Assembly (NCBI RefSeq): GCF_036237275.1
Contig: NZ_CP108352.1
Coordinates: 1,736,001-1,800,000 of the forward strand
Direction: 5' to 3'
Origin: Streptomyces sp. NBC_01353
Lineage (GTDB): Bacteria > Actinomycetota > Actinomycetes > Streptomycetales > Streptomycetaceae
Length of the DNA stretch: 64,000 nucleotides
Part shown: positions 51,948 to 61,468 of the stretch, one piece after another
Numbering within the stretch: the first letter of the stretch is position 1
How the letters are laid out: the number at the start of each line of letters is the position of its first letter
Notes under the pieces: generated by a model
Told to the model about the DNA's origin: nothing
What the model saw: only the letters and a program-made list of their open reading frames with translations
The model's database searches: none
Position numbers and translations under genes: made by a program

Positions 51948-52865
51948 TCAGCTCGCCGGGTAGCGGTCGATGGCCGGCGGCTGCGGGGCGGGGACCCCGG
52001 AGAGGCCGAGGGTCGCGTCGTACGCCTTCTTCCAGTCGCCGTTCCTCTCGTGGACGGCGAGGGCGTCGTCGAGGGCGAAGCGCAGGGCGTTGTCGCTGCG
52101 GGGGACGCCGATGCCGTACGGCTCCTGGGAGAACGGCTTGCCGACGACCTTGAGTTCGTCGGGGACCTTGGCCGCGTAGCCCATGAGGATCGTGTCGTCG
52201 GTGGTGACCGCGTCGACCTGGTAGGTGAGCAGGTTGTCGACGCAGACGGAGTAGGTGTCGTAGGCGACGAGCTCCGCCTTCGGGTAGTCCTTCTCGATGC
52301 GCTGGTAAGGGGTGGATCCGGCGGCCGAGCAGACGCGCTTGCCGTCGAGGTCCTGCGGCCCGTCGATGTCGTTCTCGTCGGTGCGGACGAGCAGCGACTG
52401 GCCGGCCATGTAGTAGGGGCCGGCGAAGCCGACGAGCTTCTTGCGGTTGTCGTTGATGGTGTAGGTGCCGACGTAGTAGTCGATCTGGCCGTTCTGCAGG
52501 GCGGTTTCGCGGTTGGCCGAGGCGATGGTCCGGAACTCGATCGAGGCCGGGTCGAAGCCGAGCGAGGCCGACATCATCTTCGCGATCTCGATGTCGAAGC
52601 CCGAGTACCGTCCGGTGGCCGGGTCCTTCTCCCCCATGTAGGGCTGGTCCTCCTTGGCGCCGACGATCGGATGGCCGCGCTGCTTCGCCTTCCGCCAGGT
52701 CGGGGAGTCGGGCAGCTGGAACGCCGACTGGACCTGGTAGACGGGGAGTTCGTCGGGCTGCGGGCCCTTGACGGGCGGGCTGCCCTCCTTGCCGCAGGCG
52801 ACCAGCGCGGTCACGGAGGAGGCGAGCAGCGCGAGGACCGCGAGAGTGCGTCGCGTACGGTGCAC
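51948..52865 (-). CDS. gluB: glutamate-binding lipoprotein GluB
   Basis: 305-residue lipoprotein (SBP family 3). Signal 1-23 and lipobox LVAC (C24). Mature protein has IVGAKEDQPYMGEKDPATG, YSGFDIEIAKMM, and DYYVGTYTINDNR/KLVGFAGPYYMAGQ, the standard amino acid-binding motifs. GTG start with GGCGGGAT upstream. Second gene in gluABCD. Confidence 0.91.
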   Translation of the reverse strand: MHRTRRTLAVLALLASSVTALVACGKEGSPPVKGPQPDELPVYQVQSAFQLPDSPTWRKAKQRGHPIVGAKEDQPYMGEKDPATGRYSGFDIEIAKMMSASLGFDPASIEFRTIASANRETALQNGQIDYYVGTYTINDNRKKLVGFAGPYYMAGQSLLVRTDENDIDGPQDLDGKRVCSAAGSTPYQRIEKDYPKAELVAYDTYSVCVDNLLTYQVDAVTTDDTILMGYAAKVPDELKVVGKPFSQEPYGIGVPRSDNALRFALDDALAVHERNGDWKKAYDATLGLSGVPAPQPPAIDRYPAS

Positions 52866-52880
52866 GGTATCCCGCCCCGT

Positions 52881-53627
52881 TCAGTGCTTGAGGATCTTGG
52901 ACAGGAAGTCCTTGGCGCGCTCGCTGCGCGGACTGGTGAAGAACTCCTCGGGGGCGCGGTCCTCGACGATGCGGCCGTCGGCCATGAAGACGACACGATT
53001 GGCGGCGGAGCGGGCGAAGCCCATCTCGTGGGTGACGACGACCATGGTCATGCCCTCCTGGGCGAGCTGCTGCATCACCTCCAGGACCTCGTTGATCATC
53101 TCGGGGTCGAGGGCGGAGGTCGGCTCGTCGAAGAGGAGGGCTTTGGGGTCCATGGCGAGCGCGCGGGCGATCGCGACGCGCTGCTGCTGACCGCCGGAGA
53201 GCTGGGCGGGGAACTTGTCGGCGTGGGCGGCGAGCCCTACCCGGTCGAGGAGTTCGCGTGAACGCCGGTCGGCCTCCTCCTTCTTGCGCTTGCGGACCTT
53301 GATCTGGGCGAGGGAGACATTGGCGAGGACGGTCTTGTGCGCGAAGAGGTTGAAGGACTGGAAGACCATGCCGACCTCGGCCCGCAGCCGGGCGAGCGCC
53401 TTTCCCTCGGCGGGGATGGGCTGTCCGTCGATGAGGATGTCGCCGGTCTCGACGGACTCCAGTCGGTTGATGGCCCGGCAGAGCGTCGACTTGCCCGATC
53501 CGGACGGTCCGATGACCACCACCACTTCCCCGCGGCCGACGGTGAGGCGGATGTCCTGCAGAACGTGCAACGTGCCGTAGTGCTTGTTGACGTCACGCAG
53601 CTCGATCAACGGATCGACGACGGCCAT
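52881..53627 (-). CDS. gluA: glutamate ABC transporter ATP-binding protein GluA
   Basis: 248-residue ATPase. Walker A GPSGSGKST, signature LSGGQQQRVAIARALA, Walker B LFDEPTSALDPE, switch histidine in VVVTHEMGFAR. ATG at 53627, preceded by GGGCAG. First gene of a typical gluABCD operon. Upstream 53628-53769 holds an AT-rich promoter region with the imperfect inverted repeat ACGGC-N4-GCCGT (53713-53726). Confidence 0.93.
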   Translation of the reverse strand: MAVVDPLIELRDVNKHYGTLHVLQDIRLTVGRGEVVVVIGPSGSGKSTLCRAINRLESVETGDILIDGQPIPAEGKALARLRAEVGMVFQSFNLFAHKTVLANVSLAQIKVRKRKKEEADRRSRELLDRVGLAAHADKFPAQLSGGQQQRVAIARALAMDPKALLFDEPTSALDPEMINEVLEVMQQLAQEGMTMVVVTHEMGFARSAANRVVFMADGRIVEDRAPEEFFTSPRSERAKDFLSKILKH

Positions 53628-53769
53628 ACGCTGCCCTGCCCCATTCTCAGCTGTGTCGAGGTCAGCGCAAACTATCCACCACAAAAAGGGACTTAACGCC
53701 CGACACGCATGAAAACGGCATTAGCCGTATTTACTGCAACGAGGTGATCCGAGGCCTCTTCGGGGCGGC

Positions 53770-54207
53770 TCAGAACTCGGCCGCCTCCCCGTACACCTGG
53801 GAGAGTTCGGGCGATCCGCTGACGGCCCAGTCGAGCCCCGCCGCCACCACGTCGATCTCCCGACCCGAGGCCAGCCGGACCACCGGCCGGCCTCCCGGCC
53901 ACACCTGCCAAGCCGCTCCCGGCACCGTCCGCACGATGACCGTGCCCAGATACAGCCCGGCGTCATTGCCCACCCAGGGCAGCTCCTCCGGATCGTCCCG
54001 CCAGCGCGGCGGAAGCTGGTCGAGCGCCATCAGTGAGCGCGCCGTGTCGTCCAGGCGCACCCCCGCGGCCTGGGCCCTGGCGCGCAGCAGCTCGCACTCG
54101 GCGAGCAGCTCACCCACCCCCTCCGGATCACGGTCGAAGGCCGCGGCCAAGGGGGATCGATCGGCCTCGGGCCGCTTGCGCCAGATGTCCAGGAACGGGA
54201 TGTTCAT
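53770..54207 (-). CDS. DUF6278-type protein of unknown function
   Basis: 145 residues beginning MNIPFLDIWRKR. Two conserved stretches: LDQLPPRWRDDPEELPWVGN and GTVIVRTVPGAAWQVWPGG, followed by RLASGREIDVVAAGLDWAVS. I recall this as a Streptomyces family named DUF6278. No enzymatic motif. An alternative start 7 codons upstream has no support. Divergent from the glycerophosphodiesterase gene. Confidence 0.75.
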   Translation of the reverse strand: MNIPFLDIWRKRPEADRSPLAAAFDRDPEGVGELLAECELLRARAQAAGVRLDDTARSLMALDQLPPRWRDDPEELPWVGNDAGLYLGTVIVRTVPGAAWQVWPGGRPVVRLASGREIDVVAAGLDWAVSGSPELSQVYGEAAEF

Positions 54208-54373
54208 CCGACCAGCGTCGCATTTCACCCTCTCGTGGCACCACCCGGCGCGCGGAGATCGTCCGGCGCCCGGTGGCCCGCCACGTCCCGTCCGTGTGCC
54301 CGCGCCGACTTCCGTACGCGTGTCCGCCCCATCCCGTCCGTGTGTCCGCCGCGTTCTGTCCGTGTGCCCGCCC

Positions 54374-54379
54374 TAGCGT
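54374..54379 (+). promoter_or_regulatory. possible -10 element of the glycerophosphodiesterase gene
   Basis: TAGCGT, seven bases, ATG, with no ribosome site; consistent with a leaderless message. Confidence 0.3.
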
Positions 54380-54386
54380 GTGGATC

Positions 54387-55340
54387 ATGTTAGATCCCCA
54401 GACTCCGCCCGCCGGAGCGCGACGCGGTCGGCGCAAGGCCGCCGTCACGCTCGCGCTGGTCCTCGCCTGCGCCTCGACCGCCGCGTTCCTGTCGGTTCGG
54501 GAGGCCCCGTCCGCTCCCGCTCCCGCTCCCGCTCCCGCCATGGCGAAGGCGGTGGCGACAAGCGCGGAGAAGCGTGCCACGAACCCCTTCCTGCGAGCGC
54601 CCGGCGCGCCGGTGACGGTGATCGCCCACCGCGGCGCCTCCTCGGCCGCGCCCGAGAACACGCTGGTCTCCGACGAGGTCGCCCGCAGGGGCGGCGCCCG
54701 GTGGATCGAGAACGACGTCCAGCCGAGCGAGGACGGCGTGCCGTACATCCTCCACGACACCACGGTCGACCGGACCACCGACGGCACCGGGCCGATCCGC
54801 GGACTGACCGCCGCGGAGCTGGACGCGCTCGACGCCGGCTCCTGGTTCGCCCCCGCGTTCACCGGGGCACGGGTCCCCACCCTCGCCGCCCAGCTGGACG
54901 ATCTGCGTCTCCGGGGCGGGAACCTGGTCCTGGAGATCAAGGGCAGGCACAGCCGCGACGAGGTGGCACGGATCGTCAAGGAACTGCGCGACCACGGCAT
55001 GACCGACCGGGTGCTCGTGCAGAGCTTCGACCTCGATGCGCTGAGGCACACTCGCGAACTGGCCCCCGCGCTCCCCCTCGCCCTCCTGCGCGACAAGCTG
55101 GATCCCGACCCGGTCGCCGTCGCCCGAGAGCTCGGCCTGAGCGCCTACAACCCGAACGCCGTCGATCTGACCGCCCACCCGGAGGCGGTTCAGAAGCTCC
55201 ACGCGGCCGGGGTCGCCGTCATGGCCTGGACCGTCGACAGCCCGGCCCGCTGGAAGACCCTGGATTCGCTCGGCACCGACGCGATCATCACCAACCGCCC
55301 GGCGGAGCTGGCCGGCTGGAACGCCGCCCGGCCCTCCTAG
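54387..55340 (+). CDS. secreted glycerophosphodiester phosphodiesterase with TTA second codon
   Basis: 317 residues. A signal peptide/anchor at about 15-35 (RRKAAVTLALVLACAST) is followed by a Pro-Ala linker encoded by a CTCCCG simple repeat at about 54512-54537, then the GDPD barrel: VIAHRGASSAAPENT, ENDVQPSEDGVPYILHDTTVDRT (Glu, Asp, His), LVLEIKGRH. It hydrolyses glycerophosphodiesters from lipid turnover. The codon after the ATG is TTA (54390-54392), a bldA-tRNA codon; an upstream GTG start would also include it. The stop shares CTAG with xthA. Confidence 0.9.
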   Translation: MLDPQTPPAGARRGRRKAAVTLALVLACASTAAFLSVREAPSAPAPAPAPAMAKAVATSAEKRATNPFLRAPGAPVTVIAHRGASSAAPENTLVSDEVARRGGARWIENDVQPSEDGVPYILHDTTVDRTTDGTGPIRGLTAAELDALDAGSWFAPAFTGARVPTLAAQLDDLRLRGGNLVLEIKGRHSRDEVARIVKELRDHGMTDRVLVQSFDLDALRHTRELAPALPLALLRDKLDPDPVAVARELGLSAYNPNAVDLTAHPEAVQKLHAAGVAVMAWTVDSPARWKTLDSLGTDAIITNRPAELAGWNAARPS

Positions 55341-56116
55341 ACGTCCAGGTCGACGACGACAGGGGCGTGGTCGGACGCGCCCTTGCCCTTGCGCTCCTCG
55401 CGGTCGACGTAGCTGTCCTTGACCGCGTCGGCGAACGGCTTGTTGCCGTACACCAGGTCGATGCGCATCCCGCGGTTCTTCGGGAAGCAGAGCTGGCGGT
55501 AGTCCCAGTACGTGAAGGGGTGGTCGTACTTCAGCGGCCGCGGGACCACGTCCGCGAGGCCGACCTCGCGGAGTCCGGCCAGGGCTGCCCGCTCCGGGTC
55601 CGTGACGTGGGTGAGGCCCTCGAAGGCCGCCCGGTCCCAGACGTCGTCGTCGGTCGGCGCGATGTTGTAGTCGCCCAGGACGGCGAACGGCCGCTCCCCC
55701 GCGGCGTCCTCGGCGACGGCCGCCTGGAGCGCCTCCAGCCAGCGGAGCTTGTACGCGTAGTGCTCATGGGCGACCTCGCGGCCGTTGGGCACGTAGACCG
55801 ACCACACGCGGACCGGGCCGCAGGTCGCGGAGATCGCCCGGGGCTCCTGCACGGTCTCGTAGTCGGGCCCGCCGGGCAGGCCGGTGACGACGTCCTCCAG
55901 ACCGACCTTGGAGAGCAGGGCCACGCCGTTCCACCGTCCGGTGGCGCTCACCACCGACTCGTACCCCAGCTCGCGCAGCTCGTCGGCGGGGAACTGCTCG
56001 ACGGTGCACTTGGTCTCCTGGATGCACAGCACGTCCGTGCCGCTGCTCTCCAGCCAGGCCAGGAGTCGGGGCAGGCGGGCGGTGATCGAATTGACGTTCC
56101 AGGTCGCGATGCGCAT
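55337..56116 (-). CDS. xthA: exodeoxyribonuclease III
   Basis: 259-residue AP endonuclease/3'-5' exonuclease. RIATWNVNSITARL (substrate), VLCIQETKC with the catalytic Glu, GDYNIAP with Asp and Asn, and SDHAPVVVDL with His. All residues present; usual length. ATG at 56116. Its stop codon overlaps the stop of the neighbouring convergent gene in CTAG. Confidence 0.93.
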   Translation of the reverse strand: MRIATWNVNSITARLPRLLAWLESSGTDVLCIQETKCTVEQFPADELRELGYESVVSATGRWNGVALLSKVGLEDVVTGLPGGPDYETVQEPRAISATCGPVRVWSVYVPNGREVAHEHYAYKLRWLEALQAAVAEDAAGERPFAVLGDYNIAPTDDDVWDRAAFEGLTHVTDPERAALAGLREVGLADVVPRPLKYDHPFTYWDYRQLCFPKNRGMRIDLVYGNKPFADAVKDSYVDREERKGKGASDHAPVVVDLDV

Positions 56117-56170
56117 GAGCGCAAGCCTAACGGCGGGGTGTGACAGTCATCGGTCCCGCGCCCCGGTGGA

Positions 56171-56803
56171 TCACAGTTCGGTCGAGTCCCCCGGGGTCAG
56201 CCGGCCGTGGTCCGTGCCGCCGAGGGCGCCGATCTGCCGGTCGTAGATGGGCCGGGCGAGGTCGGTGAGCAGGGCGTCGTGGACGTCGATGGCCCGGCGC
56301 GGCTTCACCTCGCGTACGTAGTCGATGACCTCGGAGATCTTGCTCCAGGGGGCCATCACCGGCAGCATCAGCGTGTCCACCGGGTGGTCGGGGACGGTCA
56401 GCGCGTCGCCCGGGTGGAAGACGGAGCCGTCCACGAGGAAGCCGACGTTGGTGATCCGGGGGATGTCCGGATGGATCACCGCGTGCAGCTCGCCGTGGAC
56501 CTGGACGTCGAAGCCGGCCGCGCTGAAGGTGTCACCGTGGCCGACGGTGTGGACGCGGCCCGGGAAGGCGGCCGAGAGCTTCTCCGCGACGCTGCGCAGC
56601 GTCCAGATCTGGGCCGCCGGGTTGGACTCCAGGCCGGCCCGCAGCCGGTCCTCGTCGAAATGGTCGGCGTGCTCGTGGGTGACGAGCAGGACGTCGGCGC
56701 CGAGCGCCGAGTCCTCCTCGCTGAAGCCGCCCGGGTCGATGACGAGCGTCCGTCCGTCCTTCTCCAGACGGACGCAGGAGTGCGACTTCTTCGTCAGCTT
56801 CAC
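56171..56803 (-). CDS. metallo-beta-lactamase-fold hydrolase (UlaG-like)
   Basis: 210 residues. THEHADHFD (about 46-54) is the zinc motif; the later GHGDTF, HPGD and HGE positions supply the remaining ligands. VKLTKKSHSCVRLEKDGRTL is the typical start; the GTG at 56803 has GTGGAG four bases upstream, and a GTG at 56818 would add five residues. Function within the superfamily unknown. Confidence 0.85.
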   Translation of the reverse strand: MKLTKKSHSCVRLEKDGRTLVIDPGGFSEEDSALGADVLLVTHEHADHFDEDRLRAGLESNPAAQIWTLRSVAEKLSAAFPGRVHTVGHGDTFSAAGFDVQVHGELHAVIHPDIPRITNVGFLVDGSVFHPGDALTVPDHPVDTLMLPVMAPWSKISEVIDYVREVKPRRAIDVHDALLTDLARPIYDRQIGALGGTDHGRLTPGDSTEL

Positions 56804-56844
56804 GGGACTCCACCTCACGACGGGCCGGACGGGGCCCGGTCAGC

Positions 56845-58113
56845 CTACGCCTGCGGGGTGGTCTCTTCCTTGATCACACGTCCCATCACGCGCAGGGCGC
56901 TCTCGGCCGCCGGCAGCCCGCAGTAGACCGCGGTCTGCAGCACGACCTCCCTGATCTCGTCCGGGGTCAGGCCGTTGCGCAGGGCGGCCCGGGTGTGGTC
57001 GCCGAGCGCGTCCTGGTGGCCGCCCGCGATCAGCGCGGTCAGGGTCACGCAGCTGCGCGTGCGGCGGTCCAGGCCCTCGCGGCTCCAGACCTCGCCCCAG
57101 GCGTAGCGGGTGACGAGGGCCTGGAGGTCGGCGCCGAACTCGTCGTCCAGGGCCTGGTCCACATGCGCGTCGCCGAGGATCTCGCGGCGCAGCTTGACGC
57201 CCTGGTCGTACGGGTCGGGACGTACGGCCCCCGCCGCCTCGCCCGCCGGCTCGGCGGGTGCGATCTCGGCGACGGGCACGACCGGGGCGGAGACGGGCGG
57301 CATCGCCAGAGCGGGCAGGGCGCTCTGTGTGTCGTGCACGATCCCGGCGAAGTGGCTCGTGAGCAGCTCGGTGACGGCGGCGGGCTGCTCGACCGGGGCG
57401 AGGTGGGAGGCGCCTGGGACGACGGCGAGCCGGGCGTCGGCGATCCCGGCGACCAGGGTGCGGGCCTCGGCGGGTCCGGTGACCTGGTCGTCGGAGCCGA
57501 CGAGCACGAGGGCGGGGATGCCGATGCGGCCGAGGGCTTCCCGTACGTCGAAGACGGCGAGCGCCTCGCAGGCGCCGATGTAGCAGCCGGGGTCGGTGGT
57601 GCGGACCATCTGCACGGCCCACTCGACGATCGCGGGCTGCGCTGCGCGGAAGGCGGGGGTGAACCACTGCTCGGGGGCGGTGCGGGCCATGGGTTCGAGG
57701 CCGTTGGTCCGGACGATCACACCGCGCTGGCGGAACTCGTCGGCGCTGCCGAACCGGGGAGAGGCGGCGACCAGGGCGAGCGAGGCGACCCGATGGGGCG
57801 CCCGCAGGGCGAGGTCGAGGCCGACCGCGCCGCCGATGGAGCAGCCCACGTAGCCGAAGCGCTGGACGCCCAGCTCGTCGAGGGTGGCGAGCAGCCGGTC
57901 GCCGAGCTCGGCGACGGAGGTGAAGGGTCGCGCGGGGGCCCCGCCGTGCCCCGGCAGGTCGAAACGGACGATGCGCCACTGGCGGGTGAGCTCGGGTATC
58001 TGGCGGTCCCACATGTGCCATGTGGTACCCAGAGAGGGCCCGATGACCAGGACCGGAGCGTCTTCTCGCCCGTCAACGCGGTATTGCAGGGTGTTCGTCA
58101 GTGTCTCACTCAC
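56845..58113 (-). CDS. pcaDC: 3-oxoadipate enol-lactonase/4-carboxymuconolactone decarboxylase fusion
   Basis: 422-residue fusion. Residues 1-265 are an alpha/beta hydrolase with nucleophile elbow YVGCSIGGAVG (S92) and GSDDQVTGP and GASHLAPVEQP for acid and histidine (PcaD). After a Pro/Ala linker (about 268-295), residues from about 300 form PcaC: LRREILGDAHVDQALDDEF, YAWGEVWSREGL, LTALIAGGHQDAL, HTRAALRNGLTPDEI. It channels two steps of the protocatechuate branch of the beta-ketoadipate pathway. No other pca genes nearby. Confidence 0.92.
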   Translation of the reverse strand: MSETLTNTLQYRVDGREDAPVLVIGPSLGTTWHMWDRQIPELTRQWRIVRFDLPGHGGAPARPFTSVAELGDRLLATLDELGVQRFGYVGCSIGGAVGLDLALRAPHRVASLALVAASPRFGSADEFRQRGVIVRTNGLEPMARTAPEQWFTPAFRAAQPAIVEWAVQMVRTTDPGCYIGACEALAVFDVREALGRIGIPALVLVGSDDQVTGPAEARTLVAGIADARLAVVPGASHLAPVEQPAAVTELLTSHFAGIVHDTQSALPALAMPPVSAPVVPVAEIAPAEPAGEAAGAVRPDPYDQGVKLRREILGDAHVDQALDDEFGADLQALVTRYAWGEVWSREGLDRRTRSCVTLTALIAGGHQDALGDHTRAALRNGLTPDEIREVVLQTAVYCGLPAAESALRVMGRVIKEETTPQA

Positions 58114-58374
58114 TCGCTAGAGCCTCTCATCTCCCGCAGAAGCCCCTCCAGGCGGGGCCCGTGGAACAGGCGTGCCTCGTCGCGCCCGAGACCCGAAACG
58201 GCGAGGCCACGACCTGGTGGAGGGCAGGATGCGGCTCCGGCCGGCGTGGAACGCAATGCTCGGCCCGGAAGGTGTGGGCATGGCTTTCGGGGCCGGCCCT
58301 TGCGACTCAGCTGCTCGATGCGCTCGGCGGTCCGACACAGCGTGAGGCGGGCGGCCTGGGGCACATCCTGCCCC

Positions 58375-58455
58375 GCCCCTTCGGCGCCCCCACGCAGAAG
58401 TGCGGTCCGTGGCCGAAGGACAGATGGCGGGTGTCACGGGCGACGACGCGGCCCC
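58375..58455 (-). pseudogene. remnant of a cytochrome P450 heme-binding region
   Basis: In one minus-strand frame, DTRHLSFGHGPHFCVGAP is an excellent P450 heme loop, but the following helix is destroyed and the rest of the gene is absent. No start, no other P450 motif in frame. Confidence 0.75.
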
Positions 58456-58488
58456 AACGGCGTGAACGATTCGGCGTGCGGGCTTCCG

Positions 58489-58654
58489 TCAGGAGGCGCG
58501 GACGATGGAGCGCGGACTGATGACGTGGTCGATCAGTCCGAATTCCAGGGCCTGCTCGGCGGTGAGGACGTGGTCCCGCTCGACGTCCTCACGGATCTGG
58601 AGCAGGTCCCGCCGGGTGTGCTCGGCGAGCATGCCCTCCACCAGCTCACGCGGA
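58489..58654 (-). pseudogene. C-terminal remnant of a ClpP-type protease subunit
   Basis: About 52 residues in frame to a proper stop: RELVEGMLAEHTRRDLLQIR, then EDVERDHVLTAEQALEFGLIDHVI and SPRSIVRAS. This is the last helical part of ClpP; the Ser/His-bearing remainder is missing. It is broken at about 58650 where plus-strand SIS-like sequence begins. Confidence 0.8.
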
Positions 58655-58856
58655 CGAGCGGACGCTCGTCATCCTCAGCTCCTACAGCGGCCACTCCAAC
58701 GAGCCGCTGCAGGTCTTCTACCGGCTCGCGCACGCCCACGACCGGGTACTGCTGCTCACCTCGGGCGGCAGGCTGGGCGAGCTGGGCAAGGAGCACGGCG
58801 TCTCGATCGCCCGCCGGCAGATCAGCGAGCCGGACCGTGGGGGCGGCGAAGGGCTT
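58653..58856 (+). pseudogene. remnant of a SIS-domain protein
   Basis: In the frame starting at 58653: DERTLVILSSYSGHSNEPLQ then VLLLTSGGRLGELGKEHGVS IARRQ. This is the SIS phosphosugar-binding core (SSYSGxxxE). There is no start codon upstream and the frame dissolves after about 58850. Confidence 0.72.
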
Positions 58857-58877
58857 AGGTCCCGACGACCGGGACCG

Positions 58878-59453
58878 TCACGGCGTGGTGGTGGACACCA
58901 CGAACACCTTCGGGGCGGCGGGGTCGGTGAGGTCGACGGTGATGTCCTGGCTGGGCCGCGGCTTGTCCCTGCGGACGGTGGTGCCGGACCAGTTCTGGTC
59001 CGTCGTGAAGTCCCAGCCCACGATGGCGGCGTCGCGTTCGCCGATGGTGACCTCGCCGGGGACCAGCTCGGAGCGGCTGGAGCCGACGTCGTTCAGGAAG
59101 GTGTCGAGCCGGCCGGCGTTCGTCGTGAACTGGACGTACAACCGACTGGTCTTCCAGTTGCTGGTCTCGTAGTAGGCGACCCCGGTGCTGCCCGCGGGGA
59201 TCGGGACCTCGAAGACGCGGCGCTTCATCAGCGACGGCCAGTTGTCGACCAGCCCGGTGGCCGAGGATTCGCGCTCCTTGTCGCGGCCGCTGTCGCGGCT
59301 CTGCCCGGCGGAGATCATCAGATAGCCGGCGGGGATACCGACGAGCAGCACGATGATGATCGCCGTCAGCCAGCGGCGGCGGATCATGTGGCGCCTGTCC
59401 TCCGGCAGCTTGGTCTCCTGCTCGGGTGAGGTGGTCGGGGAGGGAACGGTCAT
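58878..59453 (-). CDS. membrane-anchored protein of unknown function downstream of a ROK kinase
   Basis: 191 residues. A single transmembrane segment at about 28-48 (WLTAIIIVLLVGIPAGYLMI) after a basic cytoplasmic tail, and an extracytoplasmic domain (RVFEVPIPAGSTGVAYYETS, VQFTTNAGRLDTFLND, IVGWDFTTDQNWSGTTV) of beta character. No known motif. ATGA overlap with the ROK kinase gene: translation coupled. Function unknown. Confidence 0.72.
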   Translation of the reverse strand: MTVPSPTTSPEQETKLPEDRRHMIRRRWLTAIIIVLLVGIPAGYLMISAGQSRDSGRDKERESSATGLVDNWPSLMKRRVFEVPIPAGSTGVAYYETSNWKTSRLYVQFTTNAGRLDTFLNDVGSSRSELVPGEVTIGERDAAIVGWDFTTDQNWSGTTVRRDKPRPSQDITVDLTDPAAPKVFVVSTTTP

Positions 59454-60625
59454 GAATCCGGGTCCTGAGTGGTGCGGGAGGTGCGTCCTTCGGTGCCGCC
59501 GCGCAGTGCCTGGGCGTAGCGCTCGTACCGCTCGTGGCGCTCGGCGCGGCGGCGGTTGGCACGGCGGAAGCGGCGGGCCACGAGCCGGGCGAGGTCGGCG
59601 GCGCCGACCATGCCGGCCTCGGGGCCGAGCTGGGCCTTGGTGATCCGGGCCTCGGGGCGGTAGCCACGACCGGTGAGGTGGCGGCGGAAGGCGTCCCTGG
59701 CGGGTGCGATCAGCAGGTCGTCGGCGGCGCTGACGCCTCCGCCGATGACGAAGCAGGAGGGGTCGAGGGCGGCGGCGAGGTTGGCGATGCCGACGCCGAG
59801 CCACTGCCCGATGTCCTGGAGGAGCTCGACGCACATGGCGTCGCCCTCGCGGGCCAGCTCGGTGATGAGCGGGCCGGTGATGTCGGGGACGTGCCCCTTG
59901 ACCCGCTCGATGATGTTGTACGCGACCGGGGAGTCGGCGGCGGCCAGTTCCCTGGCCTCGCGGACCAGGGCGTTGCCGGAGCTGTACTGCTCCCAGCAGC
60001 CGCGGTTGCCGCAGGGGCAGCGGTGGCCGCCGGGGACGACCTGCATATGGCCGAACTCGCCGGCCACCCCGTACTTGCCGCGCTTGACCCGGCCGTCCTC
60101 CAGGATCGCCCCGCCGATGCCGGTACCGAGGGTGATCATGACGAGGTGGTCCTCGCCCCGTCCGGCTCCGAAGCGCCACTCGGCCCAGGCGGCGGTGTTG
60201 GCGTCGTTGTCGACCATGACGGGGACGGCCAGCCGGGACTGGAGGGAGTCGCGCAGCGGCTCGTTGCGCCAGGCGAGGTGCGGGGCGAAGAGGACGGTGG
60301 CGCGGTCGGCGTCGACCCAGCCGGCGGCGCCGATGCCGACGGCGTGCACGTCGTGCCGGTCGGAGAGGTCCAGGACCAGCTCGACGATGGTGTCCTCGAC
60401 GACCTTGGGGCTCTTGGACTTGTCGGGGGTCTCGGTGCGGATCTTCTCCAGGATGGTGCCGTCCGCGTCGACGACGCCGGCCATGACCTTCGTACCGCCG
60501 ATGTCGATGCCGACGGTGGGCACCCGGGGCGCGGTCAGGTGGGAGCGCCGCTCTCGGGTGCCGACGGTCCGCAGCGCGGCGCCTCGGGTGGCCCCGCGCT
60601 GGGTCAGATCGCGGTAGGTACTCAT
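59450..60625 (-). CDS. ROK-family sugar kinase (glucokinase-like)
   Basis: 391 residues. ATP-binding GIDIGGTKVMAGVVD at about 39-53, TLGTGIGGAI, and the ROK zinc motif GHMQVVPGGHRCPCGNRGCWEQ. A 60-residue N-terminal extension and an Arg-rich tail (RRFRRANRRRAERHERYER) are atypical but not unknown. ATG at 60625. It lies downstream of the sugar ABC transporter, so the imported sugar may be phosphorylated here; the gap of 36 bases suggests the same operon. Confidence 0.9.
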   Translation of the reverse strand: MSTYRDLTQRGATRGAALRTVGTRERRSHLTAPRVPTVGIDIGGTKVMAGVVDADGTILEKIRTETPDKSKSPKVVEDTIVELVLDLSDRHDVHAVGIGAAGWVDADRATVLFAPHLAWRNEPLRDSLQSRLAVPVMVDNDANTAAWAEWRFGAGRGEDHLVMITLGTGIGGAILEDGRVKRGKYGVAGEFGHMQVVPGGHRCPCGNRGCWEQYSSGNALVREARELAAADSPVAYNIIERVKGHVPDITGPLITELAREGDAMCVELLQDIGQWLGVGIANLAAALDPSCFVIGGGVSAADDLLIAPARDAFRRHLTGRGYRPEARITKAQLGPEAGMVGAADLARLVARRFRRANRRRAERHERYERYAQALRGGTEGRTSRTTQDPDS

Positions 60626-60661
60626 CGGCTCGATTCTGCCAGGTGCGATGTCGGAGGGCCG

Positions 60662-61464
<803 letters not shown>

Positions 61465-61468
<4 letters not shown>

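Larger units (their letters stand above)
58114..58877. other. 764-bp region of gene remnants
   Basis: No intact gene. Three recognisable fragments occur (P450, ClpP, SIS). The segment 58130-58340 shows no recognisable match. See individual remnants. Confidence 0.75.

Noticed and set aside
53713-53726. Inverted repeat ACGGC-N4-GCCGT upstream of gluA as a specific regulator site
   Set aside because: Only 5 bp per arm and about 85 bases from the start; too weak to name a regulator. Kept as a note in the gluA entry.
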